A DNA stretch of 64,000 nt, taken from the NCBI GenBank assembly GCA_037783545.1, contig JBBELK010000570.1, positions 682,001-746,000 of the forward strand, given 5' to 3'. The notes under the pieces are model-generated. The model did no database searches. It saw nothing but the letters and a program-made list of their open reading frames with translations, and had not been told where the DNA came from. Both the position numbers and the translations under genes were made by a program. Origin of the DNA: Henricia sp. BOLD:AAB3569. Taxonomy: Eukaryota > Echinodermata > Asteroidea > Spinulosida > Echinasteridae. Shown one piece after another: positions 35,801 to 50,800 of this stretch. How positions within the stretch are numbered: the stretch's first letter is position 1; each line of letters begins with the position of its first letter.

Positions 35801-38800
35801 GCCTCGAAATTCATTTTCAAAAGGGCACGGCAATTTACTCTTAGTACATGTAAGGGCACCTCAATGAGGAAATGGACAATTTGTGTTAGAACTTTTTAAG
35901 GACAACACGGCAAAAGCTTAAAGGGCCTGTGACATCCTAAACAAGTTTGTGCACAGACAGAGGGCGCTGTTTGGAGTGCATCATGTAAGGAAGACAGAAG
36001 AGAAAAGTTAAGAAAAAACATAAGACTTCAAGTTGGACTTGTGGCAAATTGCTGCAGTTTCTACCCCCAGTTTTGTCATGGCTTACAACAGGAAACATGT
36101 AAAACAAACTCAAACAGCCATGGATTACAAAAGTTTCAGGAAAATTAAGAAAAAAGTGGAATCTTTTGTGCACAGTTAAATGTGATTTTCCTGTGATTTT
36201 CCTGTGTTTGTGACATCGTGACCTTGGTCATTAATATGCATATTTTCATTAGCACAAAAACTAAAAACCTTTGTTTTAACCCCCAAAGCAAGCTCCAAAT
36301 AGGATTTTTATGACTTTAACCGAGTAGAGTGGTTTTAAAGCATGTATTTCATTGATAATAATCCTAAATAAGGGGGCCCTTTGGGCACTGATGGAAATTT
36401 GCCATGGTGCTGTGGGTTATTTCAAGCCCTGCTTTTGTAGTATGCCACATCAATATTTTATTTATGGGCTGGCACAGACATCTAGGAACTCTTACACCCC
36501 ATTTACACTCGATTCGCTAGCTTTGCCGAATCGAACTCCGCAATTTCCAAAAAGGGGAGTTGAAGCCGGGTAGGCACTATAAGTGTAAACGCAAAAGGTG
36601 AATTGAAAAAGGCGGATCAGACCCGGGTCTGATTCACCTTTTTCAAGTCACCTTTGGGGTAGGGTTGAACCCCACAATTGCGGGATTGAACCCTGCAATC
36701 GTCAAGGTCGCTTGTAGTGTAAACGCTACCCGAATACAGATTCAGCAATTTGAGTGTCCTTGGGGAGGTGCCCGCCTTTTTTTAATTGACCAATCTGGCA
36801 CTAGTGCAGCAACACCTAACAGCGGACGCATGCGCTGCAGTTAGTGGTGACTTTTGCGGTGACTTTTTCTGAAGTGAGTTGAAGCGATTTGGGGTGTAGT
36901 GTAAACGCGGCAAATGTTCAGTTTTGTGGTCGCAATAAAAATGCTGGATCTGTATCCACCTTTGCCGATTCGAGTGTAAATGCTGTGTTACTCTTAAAAG
37001 CCCAATTTTGTTTTTCATTAGTTGACAAGAACAACCTTACTCAAAGTGTTGATAGCAATGGTAACAAACACCACATGAATTTATTTCCGTCCAAAATGGT
37101 AGTTCATGTTGGAAATTGACAACCGAAGGTACATGTAGTTTAACTTTCAAGGTTTTCTGAAGCATTGATTCATCTATGTACATGTAGCTAAAACTTCTTC
37201 AGGCTTGTTTAACGTTCATTCTTCTTCTTTGGGGAGGTGCCCCTTGGAGAAGGACAAGGTGTTTGATGGTTTGGTGATGAGCTCCTTCACTGAGTGAGGT
37301 CTCGGATGCAGAAGTGAAGAGGCTCATCCTATCCTCACCGTCAAAATCATGTGCCTTAGACCCAATACCCACATGGCTGCTGAAGGCGAGTGTAGATGTC
37401 CTTGTGCCAAAGGTAGCTGACATAGTCAATTCATCTCTCAAGAGTGCAGTGGTCCCATCATCCTTGAAAAAAGCCAATGTTTGCCCGTTGTTCAAGAAAA
37501 CAGGTTTGAGCACGGAAGAGTTGAAAAGTTATAGGCCGATTTCTAATCTTCCTTTTTTATCAAAAATCATTGAAAAGGCTGTATCTTTTCAACTTGACGA
37601 TCATTTGAATACTAATAATTTACATGATCTGTTTCAGTCAGCTTATAGACCACTGCACTCAACAGAAACTGCATTGATTAAGGTTCAGTCAGACATAGCA
37701 CAGGCACTTGATAATGGAGAGGTTGTGCTTCTTTTGATGTTAGATATGTCAGCTGCCTTCAACACAATTGACCATACCATTCTCCTCCATCGCCTTGAGC
37801 ATTCATGTGGCATCACTGGGGACGTTTTGACTTGGTTTAAAGGCAGTATACATCATTGGTAATTCGAAAATCAGAAATGTTCACAGATTTACGCCTAACT
37901 TACACAATATAAACATGATGACCGTAGAAAACTTCCCCTGAAATGATTTTGTCTAAAGTGCTATAGTCTTTGAGAAATGAGCAAAAGAAATAGTTTTGGT
38001 CTCATGAGACGAAAATTTGTTTTTTTTTAACATTTCGTTCAATGCTGCCCTCACACGACCGATTGTCTGCAGGATGTAACTTAGACTGGTTCCCGCTCCA
38101 CATATTCCACATACAACGAAAATTCAGTCTACTCAAAAGATTTTTGGTCCGGGTACCAGACTAGATGTAACTTTGCAAATGCCCTTCTCCAAATTTAAAC
38201 TTGGGCTAAGGCTCCGGCTCTATGTGGCCGTACACCTTTTCGCAAATACTTCTGCAACAGCACTGCAATGATATGCGGGAAGGATAGTTATTCAACAACC
38301 TTCGCCCAATGTCACTCTGTCTTTTGTCCAAGCTCACTCAAGCAGTATTTGTGAAAAAGTTACAGTTGATGCCGGAGCCTCAACCTCAGTCTAAGTCGAG
38401 ATTTGGAAAAAGACAAATTTTTATTCGCGAATGGGCCGTGTTGCTGAACAAATCGGGAGAAATGGAAAAGGAGCGGCGAAAATCAGGAAGATCGAAGGCA
38501 AAGCAAACAGACAGCGCAAAAAAAAACGCTCAAAGTCTGCCTCAAACCGCCTCTGTCGAGAAAACAAGCGGCTTTTGACGGACAACATAGCACTCCCAGT
38601 TTCCATGCTGCATCGCCAGATCGCTGGAGGCAGGAGGATAAGCTCTCGATCCACATCGAGCTCTGCGAATCTACATGCATGACATGCATGACATGATGTA
38701 GGCCTAGGCCTAGCCAGAATGCTTCTGGATATGCATGATAAGTAAGTAAAGTACATGTAGCCTACATGTATGATGTAGCCTAGGCTATTAGTATTTTATA

Positions 38801-41800
38801 ATTTGGAAAGAATTCCGTTAACTGGTCTCCACTTATTCTCCATGCATACTGACTTGATAACCTAACCAATGGCAATGCTAACCATGCTAACTGGGTGTGG
38901 GTAATTTGCGGAACTGTGGAACTTTAACTCTGCGGACAGGTCAACTCGTACGCAAGCCAACTCGTGCACAAGTTGGTGGACTTGTACGCACACCAACTCC
39001 TACGCACACCAACTCGTACACGTACCAACTCGTAGCCTACTCGTAGCATTTAGTTTGTGGTTTACTATGCAAATAATAAAATTGCTGATTTATTTTATTT
39101 AATTTTATTTTTTAAGGAACGGAGATTTTATTTAAACCAATTAATTAGGTGTGTTTACTGTAAAGAAATTGCCAAAACCTTTTAAAATTTATTTCGGCAG
39201 TAAAACCCAATTCTTGGGAAAATGAAAAACTGCCCTCCAGGGCCACAATATCCAAAAAAGATTTCTGCAAAAAAACAATCGGTTCTTTCAAAACCAGGGC
39301 TGCCCAATGCCCCAAAACCACTCGGTTCTCAAAAACAATGACCCAGATTTCTGTAAATGCCCGGCAACATTTTTCTTGAAAAAGAATTGTTAAAAACGGC
39401 AGTTTGTGAAAGTCGGACCCTCCGGATCTTTGTTAAAAATTGATACATGTATTTAACGAGCAGAAAGTACCTAGTTTGACTTCTAAATACGCTTACATAC
39501 CTTTTAACACCATGTATTGCACAAATTTGTAATCATACACCACATCGACTATCCACAAAGTGACATTTTCAAAGAAATAGGTGTAGGAAGTGCAGGACAC
39601 TACGAAAAAAGAAATTTGTTTTTTGTTCACGCCGGATCTTTAAAAATAAGGCCTGTACATGGCGGTAAAAGGTATGAAAGCGTATTAAGAAGTCAAACTA
39701 GGCACTTTCTGTTCATTAAATAGCCATTTTTGAAAAAGATCCGGAAGATCTGGAAGGATCCGGAGGGTCCGTTTTTCACCCAAACCCGTTAAAAACTGTT
39801 TACACATCTTGCTACAGTACAAACATGTTTGGGGCCACGATAAGGATTTCGATATTTGCACAACGGAGATTAGCTACATCATTATTGTACATGTGCTTGC
39901 TGGTCCGGCGTACGGGTTGGTCGGCGTACGGGTTGGTCGACGCACGAGTTGGCCCACGTACGAGTTGGTTGCGTACGAGTTGGTTGCGTACAAGTTGACC
40001 TGTATCCCTCAGAAATCAGAATAACATAAAACATTAGGCTAGAATTGCCACCTGGACAACTCAGTCTGTCATTTTGAGACACATGATTCAGGCACATAGG
40101 CTGTTTAGGAAAAGCGAAATTAAAAGGTAAATTATCTGTTTGCTAATGCAGACCAAGGGCACTATGAGATATCATTGTGATCCATAGAAATACTGTACAT
40201 ACATGTAGGTAAGGCAATCTAAACATGATGGTAGTAAAATTCCCCTGAAATGGTTTTGTCTAAAGTGCTTTTGTTTTGAGGAATTAGTAACACAATTTGC
40301 CTTACACGAGCAGACATTTGCCCCAAAACCCCTTCGCTCTGGACCACTTCGCTCCAAAAGCCACCACCAAAACACAACGTGCACAGGCCTTGGTTCAGGA
40401 AAGAGTAGTTGTGGTCAAATGACCGTAACGTTTTTTTTGTGTTAAGTTGAATGTTAATTAATCTTTTAGAAAACCACCATCAGTTACTAATTTCCCACAA
40501 GATTTTTGACTGAAATAAAACCATGTGTAATTTTTCTTGCTAACTCATGAACAAAAATTGGGGTCACTACATAAGTACAGTTGATGTACAGTATCTTTAG
40601 TGGGATTAAAAGACTGGGAAAAAAAGCAATTGTGCGACAATCTCCAAGTGTGGGGTAGGGCTACTGTTATTCAAATGTGGGCACCCTTGTAAGGAAAATT
40701 AGTTACTTTCATTTTGTGTACATGTATATATTAAGATATTTTTATGTACGAGTTTGTAATTTTTACAGAATCAGCATCGACTACAAACAGGATAAAGAAT
40801 TTCTTTACTTTGACCCTACCAATTCGGACGAAGGACAACTGGATGAGTCATGGTATCCCGTAGTTTCCTACAAGAGCAAGTAGGTTGAAAATGCAACTTA
40901 TTCCGATGTTAGGAGAATGTTAATAATTTACATGCTGACTTGTGCTACATGTACAATCCAATTGAAAGATGCACACCAATATATGATGTTATTACATCAT
41001 ATATTGGCTGAAATATTTGTGCATTTTTGCAACATATACCGGTACATGTATTACAAAATTAATATGTTGGTATGTAATATGGGTCATTCTGTAAATTTGG
41101 GGTCCAACGTGTGACTTTTTCTGTCCCCGTTACACCTGACATACTGCTATTTGCCATACAAGTATCATTAAAAATGCCTTCAAAACATGTTTTTATGAAT
41201 AATACTTTAAGTAATCACTCTTTGAAATAGAGAGCATTTAAAGAATATGTCCTGAATTTACGAACTACAACATTTTACAAGATGTCAGATGTAACGTGGA
41301 CAGAAAAATTGGATCCCAAATTTATAGAATGACCCATACGTTAATAGAATATAATTTTTAGGTGACGATGGAGGTTTGAATGATGTTTAGGATGCTGTAG
41401 ATGGTGTATGGTCCGCAACATAAAAATATGTTCTCTTTATCAGAAAAAAAACTGATGGCCTGGAGTTTATCGCAGGGGATGAGGAGATTCATGGGAGAGT
41501 GCAAGAAGACTTCAAGGAAGCAGAAGAAGAGGACGTGCCAACCTTCACACGGAGCGAGCTTCATAAAGTTGCACCTTCAGTCAAGAAAGCTGAATCTACA
41601 CAGCTTTACATCATAACTGAGACAAGGCTGAGAGATTTGGCACTGGAGGCAAGGTCCCACTGTCAGTCTTGCCAACAGCCAAATGACATCAACATAGCCA
41701 AGTCAGGAACGTCTGCACACATAACATGGGTTGGTAATTGCTCCATTTCACTTGTTTTGTACTTTGTATTAAAACGGTTTCTGCTTTTATTACATATGGC

Positions 41801-44800
41801 TGATACTCAGTGGGTCTTTCACACTGTCAATTTGGATCCATTTACGAAAAAGCAATATTTTGTATATTCTCAAGAAAATAGCAATTCAACTTTTTCTCTG
41901 CAAACGGTGTTTAAGAGTCAGTCCACAAAAAGACCATGCAAAATCTTTAAAAATCGGCAAGGTGGGGGGTCAGCGAATCAAAGTCAAATTCTACCCACTT
42001 AACCCCCTTCTGGAACAATGAGACCCAGTGGAGTAGCTCGGCCAATATTCACACAGGGGCCGAGAACAAGGCACCAACAATTTCCGTTAAAAATTAGGGA
42101 CTTCTGGGTAGTCATTTTTGAGACGTTTTTAGCGTATAATTATCGTCGCGTTATGCGCTCTACCAAAATCGTATATTGTCGACCTGTACATCAAATGAAA
42201 GATCAGTTTCTGCTCTACACGATGTATCATAGACCCTGGAGTTGCAAGTAATCACGGCAGGTTTTTAGGCCTTGAGAAAACATACATCAGTTCCTGTAGT
42301 AAAAATACATCTTTTACGCGCTGATCAATAACGCAATTAGTGCAGGGAAAAAATTCACCAATCTTGGTCAAAAATATAGTTCAATTATCCAGCTACAAAA
42401 ATAAAAAATAAAAAAATTGTCAGCTTTTTTAGTTTGGCGTCAGGAGCGGAATGAATTTCTACCAATTCCAGTTAAAGCCACGCTCATCGTACTAGCGCGC
42501 TACCAACAGAGGGCGCCATCACATTGCACATTCCCGTCAGCGTGTTTTTTTTTACACCGCAGCGAGGGGTACACCCCAATTCTAAGTTTCCAATGACTGA
42601 TACTTCTCAAGTGACAATCTTGGAAATAGTCAGAACTCTTACTCTCACTATTAGAGAAAAAGAAGAAACCGATAAATTTCGGAAAATCCCAAACAACACT
42701 GAGATTTGAACCAGGGACCTTATGATTGCAAGTCGAGATCTCTTCTAACCAGACAACGAAGCTGGTTGCAAACCGACCGCATTCAAAACCCTAAATTCCT
42801 TAAAAATAACCAACCCTAACCCCTAACATATTATATAGTCTCCTTTCAAGGCGCTAAAAAGGTACAAAACCCCTCGTTTTCCCCTCGCAGTGGTGTAAAC
42901 AAAATTACGCTTCCTGCGTAGATAGCGGCTGTTGATATGCCGACTGTGGCATTGCAGTGCGATTTTGCTGATTTAGACCAATGTAGAAGCATTCAGTGTG
43001 GTATTTACCTGTTCTATCCGAATGAAAAGAAGACATTGAGCATTATTTGCAGATGCACAAAAGACATTCGGAGGCACTTGCAAAAGTGGAAAGTTGCTGT
43101 AAATGACGTCAAACTGGAATGGAAACTAATTCTCCTGCGCTGTGGTTTGTTCGATGTTGATGCTCATGGTGATATGACAATATGCCCGGCACATAGGTAC
43201 AAATTAGGGTTGAGTTGGACATCAACAAGGAATTGTACTCATCCACTCCAGGAAGGAAAAGTGAAACCATTTCGTGGTGTGAATAAAACAACAAGTCGTG
43301 AGGTGTTTGATCGATGGGGTACCCTTCTCCCAGTAGGAACAGTTGAGTCATGTCATGCATTGTTCCCCCTCCCCTCCCCGGGGTGCCCCACCCAGGAGGT
43401 GGGGATTCTTACTTTTGCGCGACAAAATCCCCACTCCTAGAGCAAAATTTAGGCGACAAAAAATCCCAATCCTCAGGTGCAAAACATGCACGCCTTGCTA
43501 TTTATGCATATCACATTATCAGTGGGTCAAAATCCCCACCCTTGGGCTCAGGTCAGATAATGCAGGCTGTTACTACTGTGCACCTCTTATCCTATCCATG
43601 GCTGATCTCTCAAGAAAAGTGAGCATCAACATTTGAAGGTATGACTTCTCTGAGGTGCAGGCAGGAAAGGACATATGTGATCATAAGATAGCACCAATGA
43701 AAGCCCATATCGAGAGGTATGTAAATGAAGGAAACAACGTACTCACTGCTGATGACATGCACACTGCCTTGGAGTCATAACAAGTGAGAGGATGCTATGC
43801 CGCCGTTATGACAATCGGCGACATGCCATCTTCACAGGAAGCTCTCAGATGGCCAGGTGTTACCAACTATACAAATTTCTGTTTTGAGGAAAGTGGAGTG
43901 CGCTCCTGGCTTGCTTACAACATCAAGAACCAGTTCCATCCATATGCGAAACTGATCAAATGACCCCTTGACCCACTGAACACCGTTTACTCTGTTGGAC
44001 AGTACACTGAACCCAAAGTCTTTACAGGAGTAATTTGTCAAACTGCATCAAAACCTTCCGAACGGATGAGCTCCTCACACAACACTTGGCAGCATGACAA
44101 CATATGTGTCGTCCCCTGCGGGAATCTCGTTTTGACCAGATTGCACGTCAATGGGCTGAAAAGGTTGGTGAGATGCCACTTGGTACCTCTCATTCTGATC
44201 AAGGTTCAACAGCAGCTTCTGCCTCCATGTCCCAGCCACTCGAGTGTGGATGGGCTCGCAAAATGTTCAGGCCAAACAAGAGGTTCTCGCGGGAAATAAA
44301 GGATTTCTTGCTTGCTCAGTTCATGGTTGGAGTTGAAACGGGAAAAAAGGAAAATCCAGAAACTGTGTCCCGCCGTCTGAAAAGTCAGTTCCGCAAAGAC
44401 GATTGGTTGACTGTCCAACAAATGACAAGTTACTTCTCCCGTCTCACTGTCCTGCAGAAATCAGGGACTCTACATGTACCCTCCAAGGACCTCTCTAATG
44501 TTGAGAACAGTGTGAAAATGGCTCAAAGACAGATTCTTGCAGATGCTGTGCAGGAGCAGTGTGGACTGTAGAGACTTGTCCTGCCCCTCACTTGCCACCA
44601 CACCCCTGCCGGCTTGGGGTACATCATAATTATTATACAAATATCACATAGTTTGAGTGTGAATAGTCGATATTAGCTCCCCAAGGTATTGGAAGTTGAC
44701 ACGCTCGTGTGTCTGCACGCGCGTTGTACCGTCGCGGTGCTGTCGTATCGTGTGTACTGCGCGCTGTATGCGCTATGTCCAGTTGTTTCGTAAATCGGGC

Positions 44801-47800
44801 TGCCGAGAAAGAATGCTTCACAAAGCGCGTGCCTCCCACCCCTGCCACTTTCCACCCCGCCTCCGCCCACCACCTCGCCCAATGCCCTGACCGCCCCCCT
44901 TTTGAAATTCGGGAATGGGTATTTTTCACAATTTTACATTTGTTACGGTTAGTGCCCCACTGGAAAAATGTGTGCACCTCCAGGTGTCCCCTCAGATGTC
45001 TCACCTAGTTACGCCACACCTTCCCACCCCACCCCATGCCATGCCTCCCCACCCCTGCCACTTTCCACTCTTCCTCCGCCTACCACCTCGCCCCAATGCC
45101 CTGACTCGCCCCTGTCATGCCTCTCCACCCCTTCCACTAGCCACCCCGCCTCCAACCACCACCTTGCCCCAATGCCATGCCTCCCCACCCCCTGCCATGC
45201 CAACCCACCCCTGCTTCACCCTCACCCCTGACATGCCTCCCCACCCCTGCCATGCCATCCCACTCCCCACTCCCCACTCCCCACTCCCCACTCCCCACTC
45301 CCCACTCCCCACTCCCCACTCCCCACCCCCACCCCACATTTGGAAAAACATGCAAATATAGGTTCCTATTGGTAAACAGCTAGATACAATTATGATGAAA
45401 ATTGAAGTCCCACTACACCATACTAGAAACTGCTGACAATTTTTTTATTAGTGCTGCCAAGAGATCACCATACCAACACTCTTTCACCAGAAATTCATTA
45501 CTGAAGGACCTGCACTAATGACAGTACGGTGGCTTAAAAATGACACATAATGTGTAACATATTTAGTGGTACCCTTTAATAATGACTTGCCATTGCCTTT
45601 TATGAGTATTATTTTTTCTTGGTTTGTAGTTCCCCAAATAGGTCAGGATACACCCTCAAGACCCTGCAAGTTTGATGGCTCTACGACTTTCCATTGTTCA
45701 GCAGCAAGCGTTTGAAGTTATGTAGCCCAAAATGGCGAAAATAGCCCAATCATTACAAGTAAAATATATTTTGGGCTCTCATTTGTGGTACGGAGATTGG
45801 TTTGGCCTAAAACTTTGTATAAGTTCAAGGCTCCCTATAGCCCACCTACCCACCAAATTTTACCCAAATTTGCCGACCCCCACCTTGCCACGATTTGCAT
45901 GGTCCTCTCATGGACACACTCTTAAATAAATGGCTTCCTAAAGAGACTTTAACCTCGGGTATTTGTTTTCAAATCAGATCTGATGTGTGTGTGCAGTAAA
46001 TGAACACACCAATGTCGACCGATCTGTCACTAAAATGCCCTCTCGGACAGAAATGCTTGGTGGTGCTCTTATTGTTAAACGCCCGAATTGTGTATTTTTA
46101 GTGTACATTTCTCATAGTTAAAAAGCTCAAAAAATGACCCAAAGTTTTACATGATTGAACATAACATGTGTGTGAGAAAAGCCAATCTGTTCATAAGTCA
46201 TTTCAATGCCTTATCATTTTCTGTGGCTGCACCTTGTCTTTAGAACAAATAGCCATGACACATCACCCTCGATACCTAATTTTTAACATGCACTTAAAAA
46301 CTTATCTGAATGTCAACTGCTATGCATCAGTACATTGATCACTTTCTAGTGGATATCATTGCATCAGGATGCTTTCTGCAAATTGCTTTAATCAAAGCAT
46401 TTTCTTTTTCAGAAATGTTCCGAGGGACACACATCTTTTTGCTGCCAAGAGACCATTCAAAGAAGTCATGTAGCAGATCTAAAGCTGGGAGCAGCACTAG
46501 TGCTGGCAACAATTACAGGAACGTGGCCCTCATGTTTACGTTCATGAACTTGAACATGTTCCATCCAAACACTTTCCACAGCTACCAATTGAAATTTGTC
46601 TTTCCCGCGATTGATGACATGGCATCCGGCGTCTTTCAGCAATCAAGGGACAAATGCCTTGGCAAGAAAGTTGTGGTTCTTGGTAAGTTATGTTGCAAGT
46701 GCCATATTAACTATTCATAATCAATGCATTCAATGTACACTAAAACTATAGTGGCTACCCAAGGGACGAACAAAATCTGGCCAGAATAAACAGGTGGTCT
46801 TACACAGAGGTTAAGCAGGCACATGCATGGATAAACAATAATTTTATAACATACAGCTACGCTGTAGAAGTAATACATTATGAAGTTGATATCTTTCAAG
46901 TTTTTATCAACTTTTTAGGCTTCTCATAAAATTTCCCTTTTTTTAAAACAAAATTTTATGCAAGTTGCCCATTACAAGGCCCGATGGCCACTCGAGGTAA
47001 GGGCTACCGAAGACAATTACGGAGAAACCAGCTCTTCACACCGAAACAAGATCAGAATTACGAGTCTCTTTACCATACAAGTGGGGCTGGGAGGGGTAAC
47101 TAGTCCGAAGCGAGACAACCAAGTTGCTTCTGCCCCTATTATGAGCAAGCATGGTAAAGTGCCTTGCTCAAGGGCTCAAGTGTCACAACCTGTCACGGCC
47201 AGGATTCAAACCCATATTCTAGTAGTGGCACATGAGGCAATTTACTGTATGTGGCCAGATTATCCAGGTTCAACTGCTATAGAATTGTATACAAAGAAAA
47301 TCTATTGCCCTGGCCCATTGACCATGTTAGAGAGGGCCCTAATATCAAGGTTCCACCTTCAGATGTTTGTGTACACTTTGGAAAGGTGGCCTGGCCTATA
47401 ATAACAGGTTTCACTCTTGCCAATTATTTACATTATTGATTGTTGTCTTTTTTTATCCACATCTGTGCAGGTGATGGGCGAAATGATAGCCCAGGGCATT
47501 CTGCTCAGTACTTGACATATCAATCATGGACAATGCCACAAAGGAGATACTTCACATGGAGTTCATAGACAAGAGGGAGACTAAGGCCCGCTTCAAACGT
47601 TGCGCTTATGCCGTGTCAAATCAAATTCAACTTGATTTTTTTAATTCGACACGGCACAAGCACGACGTTTGAAACCATTTGGCTCGGAAAAATGAGTTCG
47701 ACACGGCAGAAGATTTTAGCTTGACAGGGTCTGCCGTGCTAACTCTATTTACTGCGGCACAAGCACGGCTTTGCTTCAAACGTCGTGCTTCTGCCGTGTC

Positions 47801-50800
47801 AAATTTAATTCCAGTTCGAAGTTGGTCCGCGATTTTGTTCCTAACTAGGAATGCGCATGCTCGCAGCGCGTAATGTGAGTAAAGAAATAACCAACAAACA
47901 AGTGCATCAAAATAATAAAATGGCGACGTACAATGGACAGAATGGAAAACGCACGTGCACAACTTCCATGACGTGCACAATACTCATCCGCCATGTTGGA
48001 TGTATTTAAGCTCGACTGTGAGTTTGCAATTAAGTTCGACGTTTGAAGCCAACGTCGTGCCAACGTCGTGCCATTTTTGTCAAGCTTTCATCAACAGGTG
48101 CAAGCAATAAGTTGCCGAAAGAAATGTCTGTTACAAAAGAATTCTTTTGCCGCCCTATCTACGTTTTTCAAAGCTGAAGTGACTGAAAGAAACAAAAAGG
48201 AAAATTTTACTGCAAACGGCATTTCCAATTTTCCTCTAATTATTGTGTCCCGTCACCTGATTGCGTTGTTTGTAATTTGTTCACATTAGGCTTAGGCCTA
48301 CTTGGAATATGTTTTCTTGCGTATTTAAACATTTATGCAATCGATTTGTCAACCATATCATCTGCAAGTAGAGAATGACAATTTCTTCAGAAAAATATAG
48401 GAATTTCTGTGGTCTGTATCTCCTTTTGTCAGCGGTGTACAGAGTGTTTTGTACTGTAGGCCTACTACCCACGTACTAGCCTCCTACTGTATATTATGTG
48501 CAACTAAAAAATGGAAAAATTGGGTGGTTGTATCACAATTTTGCGTGTTTATTAAAGAAATGAGCGCATGTGTAAATGAGCATATTGATGTGAAATTCTC
48601 ATTGCTTATGTTGTTTCAGATTAATAACCACACAAGATGGTGATATTACCACCCAGTTTTTCCGAGCCGCATACGTTTCCCATACGCGTATATCATCACA
48701 AGGGACCAGGTGGCTTGAAAAATACGGGGTGGTTGCCTCACAATTTTACGTGTTTATGCAAGAAATGAGCGCATGTGTGCATGAGCAAATTGATGTGAAA
48801 TTCTCATTATCTATGTTTCAGACATGGAGGAAGTTGTTTTAGATGAAAAATGTGATACAACCACCTTATTTTTTTCCCGAGTCGCACACGTTTCCCGTAC
48901 GCATCATATTAGAGACTATATTGGGGACCATTAGAAATAGTACAAGTACGGTATGCGGTTCGAAAAATCGGGTGGTTGTATCACAATTTTGCGTGTTTAT
49001 TTAAGAAATGAGCGAATGTGTACATGTACAGAGGCCTATTGATGTGAATTTCTCAGATTAATAACCACGCAATATTTCAGGACAATAACTAACGGCCCGG
49101 TTTTTGACTGTTTTCTGAAAAGTCACCGTCGGAGAGATTACACTATTTGAAACGGTTGACCAATCATGTATACTGCCTTTAATTCAAATAAACACAATTT
49201 AAGAAAAATAAAGAATGTCTTTGGTCTGTGTCTCCTTTTGTCAGCTGTACAGTAGTGTTATGTGAAATTAATTAACCACTTTTGTGAAAATGTCACAAAA
49301 ATTTTCAATACATTGTATTCTACAAAACCCGGCCGAGAGTTTGAATTTCAAAAAAAGTTGCGTTTTTCAACAAACTCGTCAACCTTGTTTTCACAAAAGT
49401 TGTAACAAATTCACAAAACTTTGATAAGCTGATTTCCTCTTGTTTCCTCATATCCCATTGAAAATTTGGAATAACTACCAGCATACACCACCTCCAGTTG
49501 AGACTTCATGCACTAAATCTATGGAACATGGCATAAAGATTCAAAGGAAAACTTTACATTTTCACCCCTAAATTCATGTTTCTTCACCATATTTACACTT
49601 TCTCAGTGGGGTGTTGTGTCATCTTATTCTTATGAAGGATTAGTGGCGAGGGTGTATGGTATTTATACGGAATATAAAATAAAAAACTGTCCTGCATTGT
49701 CCTCTTTTTTTTAAAAATGGAGCTACATGTATAACGTATACGGTTACCCATATACAAACATCGCCTAAAAAACACGTACATTATAATAGGTATACGGTTT
49801 ACTGTGCATATGCCATTGACCTCGATCGACTAGCCATGCGCGCGCGCGTACTAGCTCACGGTGTCAGATTACGACTTGATTTGGTTACATATCAAACAGC
49901 TGTTGTATTAGTAAACTACGTAAACATGAAACAGTGCATGCTTTATCCATGCATCGATTTATTTTATCAGTTCGGACGCAAGAGGGCGCTAGTACAAAAA
50001 CTCGCCGGGACTTTTGGTTTCACACAATTTCGGAAGAAAAACGACACGATTTTTTACTGTTTTCTCAAAAGTTGGACGAGGTATGGAGCTGGATTTTACT
50101 GAGGTTGGTTTTAATCATGCATATCTTCATTCACACAGGGAGATGACACTATATGACACTATTTGTAGTCGCTTACCAATGATGTATACTGCCTTTAAGT
50201 CATATTTGTCAAACAGGTTCCAGAGCGTAGTGATTGAGGACACCCATTCTGATGAGAAGGCAGTTAAGTATGGGGTTCCTCAGGGCTCCGTCCTGGGACC
50301 GAAATTGTATAGCATCTACACTAGGCCTATTGGTCATATTTTGAGTAGTTATGGTCTTCCTTACCATCTTTACGCAGATGACCTTCAGGAATATGTCCTA
50401 GTCAAACCGTCCCCTGTGAATTTAGCTGCTGCTATTGGTAAAATTCAGGAATGTTTGCTTGAGCTAAAATCTTGGTTTAAGATTAATGGTCTCAAACAAA
50501 ACGATGACAAGACTGAATTTATGGTTTTTTGTCCAAAACGACTAAACGGCCTTTGTGAAAAAGTTTCTCTTATGGTGGGTGACTGTACTGTTTATCCATC
50601 GAATAAGGTCAGGAACCTTGGTGTCCTGTTTGACAGGAACCTGGATATGGAAAAACATGTTAGTAACATATCCCGAGTATGCTACTATCAGCTACGTAAC
50701 ATCAGTAAAATAAGGAGGTTTCTTACTGATGATGCATGCAGAGCCCTTGTTCAAGCCACTGTTGTATCTAGGCTTGACTATGCAAATGCCCTCTTATATG

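Larger units (their letters stand above)
37841..50194 (+). mobile_element. 12.35-kb Kolobok-like DNA transposon
   Basis: Terminal inverted repeats of 22 bp (AGGCAGTATACATCATTGG and three more bases; complement at 50,173-50,194) and TTAA duplications (37,837-37,840, 50,195-50,198). Removing it restores an uninterrupted LINE frame (..TWFK+SYLSNR..), proving a precise insertion. Plus-strand exons at 40,769-47,580 resemble a Kolobok-type transposase. The element also contains a second degenerate gene, MITEs, a SINE and subterminal tandem repeats, which explains its great length. Coding damage suggests it is no longer autonomous. Superfamily assignment rests on the TTAA duplication (also seen in piggyBac) plus the protein motifs. 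Confidence 0.85.

Noticed and set aside
44600..45380. Several overlapping Pro/His-rich and Gly/Trp-rich open frames
   Set aside because: All arise from CCCCACT-type simple repeats on both strands; no conserved domain.
37841..50194. piggyBac element
   Set aside because: TTAA duplication fits, but the termini begin AGGCAG, not the CCY-type ends usual for piggyBac, and the transposase motifs look Kolobok-like. Not fully excluded.
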